Notes: a model not told the origin generated them from the sequence alone. DNA of 64,000 nucleotides from Bacillota bacterium (GCA_023399055.1 JAEWQV010000027.1:186001-250000); one strand, 5' to 3'. Counted from the stretch's first letter, positions 8,850 to 17,760 are shown. Made by a program: numbers and translations.

Positions 8850-9721
8850 TGAATAAGAAGAATAGTAGCGGAAAAACAAAGCGTTTTATTGTGAATACAA
8901 TTGTTCATGTTAGTCTTGCAATTGCCGCAATCATATGGATACTACCGATATTTTTCGCTTTTTTAACCTCCTTTAGAGAGGAAAGCGGGCAGGCTAAAAG
9001 CTATATTTTTCCAAAAAGCTACACCTTTGATAATTATAAAAATCTCTTTACTAACAAAGGAACGCTTGATTTTCCACAGTGGTTTATTAACACACTTTTA
9101 GTAGCGATTGTAAGTTGCTTATTATCAGCATTCTTTGTGTTGTGCGTATCCTATGTAATGTCAAGACTAAGATTTCGCATGCGTAAAAAGATGATGAATA
9201 TTGCATTAATCCTAGGCATGTTCCCAAACTTCTTATCAATGATTGCAGTGTATTATATTTTAAAGGGCTTTGGTTTTATGGAAGTAGGACAGTTAAAATT
9301 AGTAGCACTGGTAATGGTTTATTCAGGAGGAGCGGGATTAGGATTTTATATTGCTAAGGGCTTTTTTGATACTATACCTAAGACCATTGATGAAGCAGCC
9401 TTTATTGATGGAGCAACCAAATGGGACGTATTTCGAAAAATTACAATCCCCTTATCAAAACCTATTATCGTATACACTTTGTTAACCAGTTTTATGGGAC
9501 CTTGGATTGACTATATTTTTGCAAAGGTTATTCTTGGTCAGGACAGACAATATTATACGGTTGCCATCGGTTTATGGACAATGCTTGAGAAAGAGTTTAT
9601 AGAGTATTATTATACAACCTTCTTTGCAGGCTGTATTATTATATCAATACCAATTGCAATATTATTTGTATTTACTCAAAAATTCTATGCGGCTGGGGTA
9701 TCAGGAGCTGTAAAGGGCTAA
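8849..9721 (+). CDS. malG: MalG-type sugar ABC transporter permease
   Basis: A 290-residue permease with six predicted membrane segments. It begins with a short cytoplasmic tail and the hydrophobic IVHVSLAIAAIIWILPIFFAFLTSFR, and carries the EAA motif IDEAAFIDGATKWDVFRKITIPLSKP. The length and ending (YAAGVSGAVKG) match MalG proteins. The start codon overlaps the stop of the upstream permease, and GAGGAGG inside that gene is the ribosome site. It completes the membrane channel of the maltodextrin importer. A terminator-like stem follows before the amylase gene. Confidence 0.93.
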   Translation: MNKKNSSGKTKRFIVNTIVHVSLAIAAIIWILPIFFAFLTSFREESGQAKSYIFPKSYTFDNYKNLFTNKGTLDFPQWFINTLLVAIVSCLLSAFFVLCVSYVMSRLRFRMRKKMMNIALILGMFPNFLSMIAVYYILKGFGFMEVGQLKLVALVMVYSGGAGLGFYIAKGFFDTIPKTIDEAAFIDGATKWDVFRKITIPLSKPIIVYTLLTSFMGPWIDYIFAKVILGQDRQYYTVAIGLWTMLEKEFIEYYYTTFFAGCIIISIPIAILFVFTQKFYAAGVSGAVKG

Positions 9722-9734
9722 TATAAAAATGAAG

Positions 9735-9768
9735 AGGAAAGTCTTAATCATATTGAGGCTTTCCTTTT
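9735..9768 (+). terminator. Hairpin with short T-run after malG
   Basis: AGGAAAGTCTT (9735-9745) pairs with GAGGCTTTCCT (9755-9765) using two G-U pairs, followed by four T. It is probably a leaky terminator that lowers amylase expression relative to the transporter. Confidence 0.55.
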
Positions 9769-9778
9769 AAAAAATCAG

Positions 9779-9831
9779 GGAGGTATAATCCTCCTTAAAA
9801 AGCAAGGGAGGTGAAAACCTCCCAAGGAGGG
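9779..9831 (+). promoter_or_regulatory. Two GGAGG/CCTCC hairpins next to the amylase ribosome site
   Basis: GGAGG (9779-9783) pairs with CCTCC (9790-9794). GGGAGGT (9806-9812) pairs with ACCTCCC (9817-9823) across a GAAA tetraloop. Two bases later the real Shine-Dalgarno GGAGGG (9826-9831) precedes the ATG at 9838. Either CCTCC arm could instead pair with the ribosome site. Confidence 0.6.
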
Positions 9832-9837
9832 TCTGGT

Positions 9838-11550
9838 ATGCGAAAAAAACTTACAAGTATGTTATGCTTTATTTTAGTTGGTTCGTTATTACTTATGGGG
9901 TGTAGTTCAGGGGGTAATGGTAATTCAACTAATGGTACTAACGATTTAACACCTACTAAGTCAGAGCCGTCTGTTACACAACCAGTTGAAGGGGATTCAG
10001 ATGGTGATGATGGTGAGAGTCCTGTAGATAATTACCCATATGTGCAAGAACTCAATATTATTGAAGATAATTATAGAAATTACTATGAAATCTTTGTATA
10101 TTCCTTCTGTGATAGTGATGGAGACGGAATCGGTGATATGCAGGGTATTATATCAAAGTTGGATTACATTAGTGAGATGGGCTTTAATGGTATCTGGCTT
10201 ATGCCAATTATGCCTTCACCAACTTACCACAAGTATGATGTAACGGATTATTATGCCATTGACCCAGCCTATGGAACTCTTGAAGATTTTCAAAAGCTGA
10301 TTGAAGAATGCCATAATAGAAATATTAAACTAATTATAGATTATGTGTTTAATCATAGTTCTGCAAAACATCCTTGGTTTACGGACGCTGTAACATATCT
10401 AAAAGGGTTGGAAGAGAATCAAGAACCTGATCCAAGCGTATGTCCTTCAGTGGAATATTATCATTTTACAAAAGAAACAAATGGTAAAACTGGATATTAC
10501 AAAATTGCTGGCACGGATTATTATTATGAGGGGGTTTTCTGGGATCAGATGCCGGATTTAGCTTTAGAATCTGCAGCTCTTAGAAGTGAACTTGAACATA
10601 TCACAAAGTATTGGTTAGATATGGGTGTGGATGGCTTCCGACTAGATGCAATCAAAGAGTATTACACAGGTGAGACCGGTAAAAACGTTGAAGTATTACA
10701 ATGGTTTTCTGATTATGTAAAAAGTGTAAATCCAGAGGCTTTTGTTGTCGGAGAATGTTGGGATGCTGCAGCTATCATTGCTTCCTATTATCAAAGTGGA
10801 TTAACCAGTATGTTTAATTATCCATTAGCACAATATAACGGTATTATTGTATCTTCTGTACGTAAGCTTGGAACCTCTAATGCAAAGACTTTTGCAAGTG
10901 CGATATTAGATTTGGATACAAGATATCTTGCAAGTAATCCAGACTATATTGATTCCCCTTTCTTAAGTAACCATGATAATACCCGAGTTTCAGCTCAATG
11001 TGTGAATGATGAAAACCAGATGAAGATGGCTGCTGGTGTATTGCTCTCCTTAAAGGGTAGTCCCTTCGTTTACTATGGAGAAGAAATTGGTATGAACAGT
11101 ATGGGAGATAAGGATGAGAATAAACGACTCCCAATGAACTGGTCAACAACTGATACAACAGGTATTACAAAAGCACCGATTGGTGCGGATGTTGTGGAAC
11201 AAAAGTTTGCACCTTTGGATGAGCAATTAAAGAATCCACTATCTTTAGTAAATTACTATAAGCGTGCCCTGCGTATTAGAAATGAGAATCCGGAAATTGC
11301 TCGTGGAAGTGTTAGTGTGGTTGAAAGTTTAACTACCGCTGATGTCTGTGCCTTTGAGAGAATATATGAAGGTAGTAAAGTTGTAGTTGTTTATAATATG
11401 AATAAAGAAACAGCAACACAAGTTGACCTTTCTACAGCAGGACTTGACAACATGAATATAAGAGGTTATTTAACTGTTGAGGGAAGCGAAGTTACTTTAA
11501 CAGATGGAGTATTAGATATGCCTCTGTATTCCATTGTCATACTAAAATAG
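9838..11550 (+). CDS. Surface lipoprotein alpha-amylase (GH13)
   Basis: A 570-residue GH13 glycosidase that would hydrolyse alpha-1,4-glucans at the outer face of the membrane. The signal MRKKLTSMLCFILVGSLLLMGC places the lipidated Cys at 22, followed by a Gly/Asn/Thr-rich linker to about residue 75. Conserved regions are DYVFNHSS, GFRLDAIKEYY (nucleophile Asp about 270), VVGECWD (acid/base Glu about 306) and FLSNHDNTR (Asp about 380), with a C-terminal beta domain. The ATG at 9838 follows GGAGGG; an in-frame ATG at 9811 falls inside a hairpin and is unlikely. A transglycosylating or alpha-glucosidase activity cannot be excluded. It would feed the adjacent importer. Confidence 0.9.
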   Translation: MRKKLTSMLCFILVGSLLLMGCSSGGNGNSTNGTNDLTPTKSEPSVTQPVEGDSDGDDGESPVDNYPYVQELNIIEDNYRNYYEIFVYSFCDSDGDGIGDMQGIISKLDYISEMGFNGIWLMPIMPSPTYHKYDVTDYYAIDPAYGTLEDFQKLIEECHNRNIKLIIDYVFNHSSAKHPWFTDAVTYLKGLEENQEPDPSVCPSVEYYHFTKETNGKTGYYKIAGTDYYYEGVFWDQMPDLALESAALRSELEHITKYWLDMGVDGFRLDAIKEYYTGETGKNVEVLQWFSDYVKSVNPEAFVVGECWDAAAIIASYYQSGLTSMFNYPLAQYNGIIVSSVRKLGTSNAKTFASAILDLDTRYLASNPDYIDSPFLSNHDNTRVSAQCVNDENQMKMAAGVLLSLKGSPFVYYGEEIGMNSMGDKDENKRLPMNWSTTDTTGITKAPIGADVVEQKFAPLDEQLKNPLSLVNYYKRALRIRNENPEIARGSVSVVESLTTADVCAFERIYEGSKVVVVYNMNKETATQVDLSTAGLDNMNIRGYLTVEGSEVTLTDGVLDMPLYSIVILK

Positions 11551-11664
11551 TTTGTATAGTTCACAGGCAAGTAAAACATTAAGAAGTTAACCTGGAAAGC
11601 TTGCTTTCTAAGGATAATTTCTTAATATAAGTTAGATTAAAACGTTTATAGACATTTATAATAG

Positions 11665-11697
11665 GAGCTGCTGCAAAATTAAAGAGTGCAGCAGCTC
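11665..11697 (+). promoter_or_regulatory. Stem-loop in front of the debranching enzyme gene
   Basis: GAGCTGCTGCA (11665-11675) pairs perfectly with TGCAGCAGCTC (11687-11697), loop of 11 nt, no T-run. It sits about 33 nt before the start codon and may stabilise the 5' end of a processed mRNA. Confidence 0.5.
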
Positions 11698-11729
11698 ATC
11701 CTATAACTTTGACAGAAATGGAGAAAAAC

Positions 11730-13676
11730 ATGAAATTTATCTATGGAAAGCATGATTGGAATACAATGGCAAGAGGGCAGGAGAATTGTTATCTTCTAAG
11801 CAATGGTCTAGGTGGATTTTCTTCAACTACAATTCTTGGGTCTGTGGCTCGTAATGATCATGCCCTATTTATGGCCTGTACAACTGCGCCAAATCATCGT
11901 TATCATATGATTAGTCGAATGGAGGAGAAACTTCAGGTGGCAGGTAAGGAGGTTATTCTATCCAGTCAGGAGTTTGTTAATTATACGAAGAATCAAGAAG
12001 GTTATCGCTACCTTCAACAATTTAATTTTGATTTATTCCCCAATTGGCTAATCCAGTATGATGGTATTGAGATAAAAAAGACGATAGTTATGCGCCACGA
12101 GGCTAATACACTTGCAATTCGATACACATTTGACAATAGAATGGGTGGAGCAGCAAGCTTTAAGATAGTGCCTCAACTTCAATTTGTTGCCAAGGGTGAG
12201 CTGTTATCCGAACATCAAGAATTTTATGTGAAAGACAACTGTATTCAAAGTAACGGATTACAATTGTACTTTCAAACAGACGCAGAGACGAGAAGCTATC
12301 CTACTGAGTTTCATAAGGATCTATATTATGCCTATGATGCAAGAGATGGTAGAGATTCAATTGGTAGAACCGCTCACAATCATGAATTAACAATAAAACT
12401 ACCAGCCAATAAAAATATTATCTGTGATTTAATTTACAGTATGGAGCCTATTAATTTATCTTTTAATACTATAAAAGACGAAGAGACAGAACGTATCACT
12501 AAAATAGTAAATCAAGCTGGAATTTCTGATGAGATTGGAAAACAGCTTGTATTTAGTGCGGATCAGTTTATTGTGCAACGGGAATCAACTGGTGGTAAAT
12601 CTATTATGGCTGGTTATCCCTTTTTTGCAGATTGGGGTAGGGATACTATGATTGCAATGGTTGGTTGTTGTATCTCTACTCGTAGATTTGAAGATGCAAA
12701 AGGTATTTTTAGAACCTTCATGAAGTACTGTAATAAAGGACTAATGCCAAACATGTTCCCGGAAGGTGGCAATGATCCCATCTATAATACGGTGGATGCA
12801 TCTTTGTTGTTCGTTGCAGCGGTATATGAATATTATATAGAAAGCAAGGATATTGAGTTTATAAAAGAAGCATACCCTGTTATTAAAGACATCCTTGAAT
12901 GGTATAAGGCAGGAACAGATTTTCATATAAAGATGGACGAGGATTATCTTATTCAGGCGGGCAGCGGCTTGGAGCAGGTCACTTGGATGGATGTACGTTA
13001 TGAGGAAATTCTTCCTACACCAAGACATGGTAAACCAGTTGAAATAAATGCTTACTGGTATAATGCAATAAAAATTGCAGCAGTTTTCGCAGATATTATG
13101 GGAGAAGAAAGACATGGATATGAGGAGCTTGCTGAAAATGTAAAGAAAAGCTTCTGCAAAGAGTTTTGGAATGAAGCAGAGGGTTGTCTTAAAGATGTAG
13201 TGTCTGGAGAAGAAGCAGATTTGCAAATCCGTTGTAATCAAATTTGGGCGGTTTCAGTGCCATTTGGGATGTTGGATCAGGAGAAAGAACTACAGGTGGT
13301 AAATAAGGTGTTTGAGAAGCTTTATACGCCTTATGGACTGCGTACATTAAATAAGGAAGATGATAGTTTCAAACCCAATTATGGCGGAAGCTTATTTAAA
13401 CGAGATATGGCTTATCACCAGGGGACTGTGTGGCCGTTTCCAATCGGTGGCTACTATCTGGCCTACCTTAAGGTGCATAAGGAGTCAGAAGAAGCCATAT
13501 GCAAGGTTAAGGAGCAACTAGAAGTACTAATGGCATGCATGAGGGAGGGATGTGTAGGACAGATAGCTGAAATCTATGATGGCGAGACACCTACAATCTC
13601 ACAGGGTTGCTACGCACAGGCATGGAGTGTCAGTGAAATATTACGAGTATATGCGAAACTTGAGAAGTTAGATTAA
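11730..13676 (+). CDS. Glycogen debranching enzyme (GH133, amylo-alpha-1,6-glucosidase)
   Basis: A 648-residue cytoplasmic enzyme of the archaeal/bacterial debranching type. It has an N-terminal beta domain (about residues 1-260) starting MKFIYGKHDWNTMARGQENCYLLSNGLGGF and a C-terminal (alpha/alpha)6 catalytic domain. The signature AGYPFFADWGRDTMIAMVG and the later VTWMDVR contain the expected acidic catalytic residues, and the end matches the family (YHQGTVWPFPIG). The ATG at 11730 has GGAG six bases upstream; the in-frame TTG at 11709 lacks one. It removes alpha-1,6 branches so that phosphorylase can continue, which fits its place at the end of the glucan cluster. Confidence 0.92.
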   Translation: MKFIYGKHDWNTMARGQENCYLLSNGLGGFSSTTILGSVARNDHALFMACTTAPNHRYHMISRMEEKLQVAGKEVILSSQEFVNYTKNQEGYRYLQQFNFDLFPNWLIQYDGIEIKKTIVMRHEANTLAIRYTFDNRMGGAASFKIVPQLQFVAKGELLSEHQEFYVKDNCIQSNGLQLYFQTDAETRSYPTEFHKDLYYAYDARDGRDSIGRTAHNHELTIKLPANKNIICDLIYSMEPINLSFNTIKDEETERITKIVNQAGISDEIGKQLVFSADQFIVQRESTGGKSIMAGYPFFADWGRDTMIAMVGCCISTRRFEDAKGIFRTFMKYCNKGLMPNMFPEGGNDPIYNTVDASLLFVAAVYEYYIESKDIEFIKEAYPVIKDILEWYKAGTDFHIKMDEDYLIQAGSGLEQVTWMDVRYEEILPTPRHGKPVEINAYWYNAIKIAAVFADIMGEERHGYEELAENVKKSFCKEFWNEAEGCLKDVVSGEEADLQIRCNQIWAVSVPFGMLDQEKELQVVNKVFEKLYTPYGLRTLNKEDDSFKPNYGGSLFKRDMAYHQGTVWPFPIGGYYLAYLKVHKESEEAICKVKEQLEVLMACMREGCVGQIAEIYDGETPTISQGCYAQAWSVSEILRVYAKLEKLD

Positions 13677-13705
13677 AAAGACCGTTGTATATAAGTCTTA
13701 ACAAG

Positions 13706-13770
13706 AAGAGAACGGATATAGCTTACCCAAATGCACAATCTATGTTTGAGTAAGCTATATCCGTTCTCTT
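13706..13770. terminator. Very long bidirectional terminator between convergent genes
   Basis: A perfect 20-bp stem: arm 13707-13726 (AGAGAACGGATATAGCTTAC) with 13750-13769, extended by four more pairs inside (CAAA/TTTG) after one mismatch. It separates the debranching enzyme gene from the minus-strand unknown pair. Confidence 0.85.
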
Positions 13771-13815
13771 TAATAGGGTACACTAACCTGCAATGGTCTC
13801 TTTCGTCCAAATTAC

Positions 13816-14094
13816 TTATTTACCCTGACTAGTCATTACTTTTTTAATCATTTCAAACTGCTGTTTTTCTTTTTGGTTCATATTTCTTGTTAGTAAATCT
13901 ATCATAAGACTACTTTCTTCCTTTGTAAAAGTTAGATTTTGTTGCTGAAGTCTTTTATTCGTGTTCATTAATAGAGGTACTAATTTATCCATAGATTTCC
14001 CCTCAGACTCTTTTATTAAGTCCAATAATACCGCCATTTTTCTTGGATCAATATTCTTAAGCTTTGGGTTGTTGCTCCAGGAAGTATCAGTCAT
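13816..14094 (-). CDS. Unknown small helical protein, coupled to the gene upstream
   Basis: I do not recognise this 92-residue protein. It is hydrophilic, rich in Lys, Met, Asn and Gln, and predicted helical, with no signal or membrane segment. On the minus strand AAGGAG lies seven bases before the ATG at 14094; two further in-frame starts (14100, 14133) are placed worse. It overlaps the end of the upstream gene by 8 bp, so translation is coupled. Its C-terminal part (LLTRNMNQKEKQQFEMIKKV) resembles the C-terminal helix of its neighbour (NM...K..FE.I), suggesting a shared module and a joint function. It ends before a long bidirectional terminator. Confidence 0.75.
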   Translation of the reverse strand: MTDTSWSNNPKLKNIDPRKMAVLLDLIKESEGKSMDKLVPLLMNTNKRLQQQNLTFTKEESSLMIDLLTRNMNQKEKQQFEMIKKVMTSQGK

Positions 14095-14833
14095 CTTCAT
14101 GCTCCTTTTCCACAGTCTTGCTACTATTATCATATGACATGGTATTTAAAAGCATGCTAATGTTTTCAAAAGTTGATTTTTGTTCTGGAGGAACCATATT
14201 CTTTAACATCTCAAACATCATATTATTTGACTTATTTGAGGAGTTGGAATCGTTAGGAGACTCATCCTTTGGAACTTCAGTTTGAGAATCATAGGAGTTA
14301 GTTTGATTGGAAAATGCTGAATTGTCCTCATTAGTATTGTCATAAGAAAAGTTCACATCACTTTGATTATTTTGATTCTCGGTTGAACCATCGGAGGAAA
14401 AATTCTTAAAAGCTTCGAAGATAGACTCAAAATTACTATTTGAAAAATTACCAGTGACATTATCTGTATCATCATTTCCGGAATCGCTAAAGTTAAAGCC
14501 CCCGAATTCCTGCATCGTTTTCATGGTTTCCATCATTGAATTATACATATCAAACATACGCTTCATTTGAAAAAAATTAAGAAAGCGATCGACAAATTCT
14601 CGTTCCCGAAGGGAACACAAGGGTCTTATTGCATTTAATAAACCCTCAAAATCTATTTTTGTACCAGCGAGACCTAGAGCAGCCACTTCCTTAGGGTTTT
14701 TTAAAGATCTCATAGTACCCATTAGATCAAAGACCTTAACAAACATCTCAATAAAACCCTTGTTTTTTGTTTCAATATAAGGCATAGCGGCTTTCATAAT
14801 CTCTGAAGTGTGTAACAGGTCCTGGTCTGCCAT
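14087..14833 (-). CDS. Unknown protein with Asn/Ser-rich middle
   Basis: A 248-residue protein I cannot assign. It has three parts: a helical, Met/Phe-rich N-terminal region (about 1-105, with REREFVDRFLNFFQMKRMFD), a low-complexity linker rich in Asn, Ser, Asp and Gln (about 110-200), and a short helical C-terminus (MFEMLKNMVPPEQKSTFENI). There is no signal peptide or membrane segment. GGGAG five bases before the ATG at 14833 selects this start over the ATG at 14845, which overlaps the ribosome site. It lies 80 bp from luxS on the same strand and overlaps the next gene by 8 bp. The repeated Met-rich helices suggest self-association. Confidence 0.75.
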   Translation of the reverse strand: MADQDLLHTSEIMKAAMPYIETKNKGFIEMFVKVFDLMGTMRSLKNPKEVAALGLAGTKIDFEGLLNAIRPLCSLREREFVDRFLNFFQMKRMFDMYNSMMETMKTMQEFGGFNFSDSGNDDTDNVTGNFSNSNFESIFEAFKNFSSDGSTENQNNQSDVNFSYDNTNEDNSAFSNQTNSYDSQTEVPKDESPNDSNSSNKSNNMMFEMLKNMVPPEQKSTFENISMLLNTMSYDNSSKTVEKEHEDD

Positions 14834-14913
14834 AGTTTCTCCCATTATACATACTCATAATAGTATATTCAGGGATAGAATGAAAAATGAGCTTATTACC
14901 AAACTAGGCCGAC

Positions 14914-15393
14914 CTATTCTGGATAGTTTAAATGTTCGTCATCAATCTTATATAAGATTTCCTCAAGATATTGCTTCGCATAGTGTTTTGCAAGAGGTAA
15001 ATTCATGTCGGAATAATTTCCGCAATTCACCGCGGTTGCACCTGGGATATCCCCTTCAAAATCACGGACAAATTCAAACATTTCTACAATTAGTGGATAT
15101 ACATCCTTAGAAGTGTAGTCACCACCTAATAGGAGATAAAAACCGGTACGACATCCCATTGGTCCAAAATACACAATCTTATCTTCGTATTTCTCATGAT
15201 TACGAAGGAAAGTAGCACCAAGGTGCTCTATCGTATGCATCTCACCTGTTTGCATCACAGGATCATAATTGGGACGAGTCATGCGTAAATCAAAGGTTGT
15301 AATTATCTCATTACCAATTTTATCTTGTCTGGATACATAAACACCTCTTAATAATTTCATATGATCAATTGTAAAACTTGCTATTTGCTTCAT
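14914..15393 (-). CDS. luxS: S-ribosylhomocysteine lyase (autoinducer-2 synthesis)
   Basis: A 159-residue LuxS that splits S-ribosylhomocysteine into homocysteine and DPD, the precursor of autoinducer-2, as part of the activated methyl cycle. The metal ligands and base are visible in GEMHTIEHLG (His53, Glu56, His57), the active-site Cys in FGPMGCRTG (Cys81), and AVNCGNYSDM supplies the third ligand. The length is standard. The start ATG at 15393 follows GGCAGGG on the minus strand. It is first of a three-gene minus-strand group and divergent from the LytTR/GHKL sensor pair; no AI-2 uptake genes are in the window, so recycling of homocysteine may be its main role. Confidence 0.96.
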   Translation of the reverse strand: MKQIASFTIDHMKLLRGVYVSRQDKIGNEIITTFDLRMTRPNYDPVMQTGEMHTIEHLGATFLRNHEKYEDKIVYFGPMGCRTGFYLLLGGDYTSKDVYPLIVEMFEFVRDFEGDIPGATAVNCGNYSDMNLPLAKHYAKQYLEEILYKIDDEHLNYPE

Positions 15394-15423
15394 AGTTTAC
15401 CCTGCCTTTATATTTTTTGTTTT

Positions 15424-15452
15424 ACCATAACACGAATCATGGATTTCTTCAA
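15424..15452 (-). promoter_or_regulatory. Candidate luxS promoter
   Basis: On the minus strand TTGAAG (15452-15447), 17-bp spacer, TATGGT (15429-15424). Weaker than consensus but well placed about 30 bp upstream of luxS. Confidence 0.45.
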
Positions 15453-15576
15453 TTCCTACTTAATGAAATTTATTATTACTTATGAGTGAAATAAATTAAC
15501 TACATTTATATGCGGTGAATAAGAAGAAAATACTATCATATTTTAATTGACTAAACAACGGTTTATATGTAAAACC

Positions 15577-15605
15577 TTGACGAATTCTCTGCATCTTGAT
15601 ATTAT
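15577..15605 (+). promoter_or_regulatory. Promoter of the LytTR/GHKL pair
   Basis: TTGACG (15577-15582), 17-bp spacer, TATTAT (15600-15605). The leader would be about 35 nt. No LytTR-type repeat is seen here, in contrast to 17761-17797. Confidence 0.6.
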
Positions 15606-15646
15606 GATTTCATGGTAAATCTTTGTAATTAGGGGTGTGGATAGCT

Positions 15647-16345
15647 TTGGTGATAGGAATTTGCGACGATGAAGCCGTCATTCGCGATGGGATAGTTAAA
15701 CTTTGTATAGATTATAGTATGTCTAATATATGTGAATTAGAAACTGTGTGCTTTTCCTCTGGAGAGGAACTATTAGCTTATGATAAACCAATTGATATTC
15801 TTTTCTTAGATATTCAGATGAAAGGATTAAATGGGTTAAGAACAGCAGAACAAATAAGAAAAACGGATGATAGTTTAATTATAATTTTTTTGACAGGTTT
15901 TAAGGGATATATGCAAGCAGGATATAAAGTTAGAGCTTTTAGATATCTATTAAAACCTGCTAAGCAAGAGGAGTTTACGCAAACCCTTGCAGAGGCAATT
16001 CGAGACATTACAAAAAATAAAAAAGCGATTGTAGGTGTAGACGGAGAGACGAAGTACCTTAAATTAAGGGATATTATCTACGTCGAGTATGTTAATCGGT
16101 TGACCGTGGTGCGTACGAAGAAAACTACCTATGAAAGTTATATGACTTTGAATGACTGGATGAAGCTATTGGATACAGGTGATTTTTTTCGAGTACATAA
16201 AGCTTATATTGTAAACATGGAATATATTGAAGAAATCAACAAAGAAGTGTTATTAGAGAATGGTGAAAAGGTTGAAATAGCTATAAGACAAGTAGGTAAA
16301 TTAAAAAAAGCCTGTAAAGAGTACAGAAGAAGGAACGCAAGGTAG
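15647..16345 (+). CDS. LytTR-family response regulator (AgrA-like)
   Basis: A 232-residue response regulator. The receiver domain starts MVIGICDDE and has its phosphorylated Asp in LFLDIQMKG (Asp55). The C-terminal LytTR DNA-binding domain (about residues 130-230) contains YLKLRDIIYVEYVNRLTVV and FFRVHKAYIVNMEYI. Such proteins bind paired 9-bp repeats about 21 bp apart. I choose the TTG at 15647 because it gives the standard receiver N-terminus; GTG codons at 15635 and 15650 are alternatives. It lies 10 bp before the kinase gene. Two LytTR-type repeats at 17761-17797 downstream are its likely target. Confidence 0.92.
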   Translation: MVIGICDDEAVIRDGIVKLCIDYSMSNICELETVCFSSGEELLAYDKPIDILFLDIQMKGLNGLRTAEQIRKTDDSLIIIFLTGFKGYMQAGYKVRAFRYLLKPAKQEEFTQTLAEAIRDITKNKKAIVGVDGETKYLKLRDIIYVEYVNRLTVVRTKKTTYESYMTLNDWMKLLDTGDFFRVHKAYIVNMEYIEEINKEVLLENGEKVEIAIRQVGKLKKACKEYRRRNAR

Positions 16346-16355
16346 GGAGAGAATT

Positions 16356-17705
16356 ATGAAGGATGTTCTATATTGCTTTTTTGTTTATCTCATGGATTTC
16401 TTAAAAATGTGGATGGTGCTCTGGGGAATTATGAATTTTAAGTTAACCAGAAATTATAAAGAATATATACTTGTGACAGTGCCACAAGTAATCTTTATTT
16501 TTATATCTGCATTTTATTATGAGAAAAATCCAGATATATCTGCTAATATCTGGAGTATTATGGTTATTATATTTACAGGATTATATTTTGAAGGAAAATT
16601 TATTAAAAAACTAATATATTCGTTATTGGCATATAGTCTTATCGTATTTTTAGATGCCTGTCTTATGTTTGGTGCTTCGTTATTTACGGATCAAGCTGGG
16701 CTTGAGTTCCTAAATGAATCTATAAGTATCTATATTTACAGTGGCTTTAATATTATAACTTTACTGATTATTGTTATAATAAAAAAATTTCGTCCTCACA
16801 GTAAAACACCAATACATATTTCAAAACGAATTATTATGCTTCTTTTTGCAGGTGCTTTGACTGGAGTAATGATTCTAGCAGCTTTAGTTGCGCAGAGTAA
16901 TGATAATATGCCTTTAAACGGAAAAAAATTGGTTGTATTAGTTACAATAATAGCAATTGTTGCTTATAATATTACATGTATTATGATGATTGTAATAACT
17001 GAATCTAGAGATAATTATAGGACAATCTCAATTGTTAGTCAAAATATTATTGAATCTCAACAGCAATATTATTCATTAGTAAATGAGAAACAACAGGAAA
17101 TGCGCAGCATTCGACATGAAATGAGAAATCATTTATCCTGTATCTATGGTCTTAGCCAATCTAAAAAGGCTGAAGAAATGGAACAATATTTAAAAGAGCT
17201 GATTGATACCTCATACAATTCTGAAACCCTATTTGATACTGGGAATGATATCGTGAATGCTATTTTAAATGATGCTCAAAGTCGGTGTAAAAATGATAAT
17301 ATTATTCTTCGTTTACAAGGAGGGTTTCCACACCCCTTACACATATCGGCTATGGACTTATGCGCTATCTTTGCTAATGTTATTTCCAATGCAGTTGAAG
17401 CAATCCAACGCATGGATAGATCCTTGGAAACTTCTGAATTCGTAGATATTCAGATACGGAGTTTTAAAGAGGACTTATATATTGATATTGTGAATCCAAT
17501 TGGTAATAATTCAGTAAACGTTAAGAACCTCACTACATCAAAGAGCAATAAGGAAGCACATGGATATGGAGTTAAGAACATGATGCGTAGTGTGGATAAG
17601 TATCAGGGCAGTGCAAATTATAAAATTATTGACCAAAAAATGATATTAGAAATTGAAATGAGGAATATTCAGGAGGGTTTAAGAAGAAAATTAAAAGTGA
17701 TATAA
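16356..17705 (+). CDS. GHKL sensor histidine kinase (AgrC-like)
   Basis: A 449-residue membrane sensor kinase. The N-terminal half has about six hydrophobic helices (residues about 1-215), a layout seen in peptide-sensing AgrC proteins. The phosphorylated His is in RSIRHEMRNHL (His254), and the ATP-binding domain has an N-box NVISNAVEAI and a G-box YGVKNMM, as in GHKL kinases of the Agr/Com type. AGGGAGAG precedes the ATG at 16356. It pairs with the LytTR regulator directly upstream. No AgrB peptidase or Cys-containing AgrD precursor is nearby; the only peptide gene is the linear 18-residue one at 17919, so the signal sensed is unknown. Confidence 0.92.
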   Translation: MKDVLYCFFVYLMDFLKMWMVLWGIMNFKLTRNYKEYILVTVPQVIFIFISAFYYEKNPDISANIWSIMVIIFTGLYFEGKFIKKLIYSLLAYSLIVFLDACLMFGASLFTDQAGLEFLNESISIYIYSGFNIITLLIIVIIKKFRPHSKTPIHISKRIIMLLFAGALTGVMILAALVAQSNDNMPLNGKKLVVLVTIIAIVAYNITCIMMIVITESRDNYRTISIVSQNIIESQQQYYSLVNEKQQEMRSIRHEMRNHLSCIYGLSQSKKAEEMEQYLKELIDTSYNSETLFDTGNDIVNAILNDAQSRCKNDNIILRLQGGFPHPLHISAMDLCAIFANVISNAVEAIQRMDRSLETSEFVDIQIRSFKEDLYIDIVNPIGNNSVNVKNLTTSKSNKEAHGYGVKNMMRSVDKYQGSANYKIIDQKMILEIEMRNIQEGLRRKLKVI

Positions 17706-17760
17706 GAGATTGAACAATGGATAAAGAACAGATAAGTAATCTATTATCCGTATAATTTTT

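Noticed and set aside
12741..13241. 166-codon minus-strand frame inside the debranching enzyme gene
   Set aside because: Antisense to a conserved catalytic domain; no ribosome site; Cys/Phe-rich antisense composition.
14064..15110. Plus-strand frames across 14064-14285 and 14808-15110
   Set aside because: They are antisense shadows of the unknown pair and luxS.
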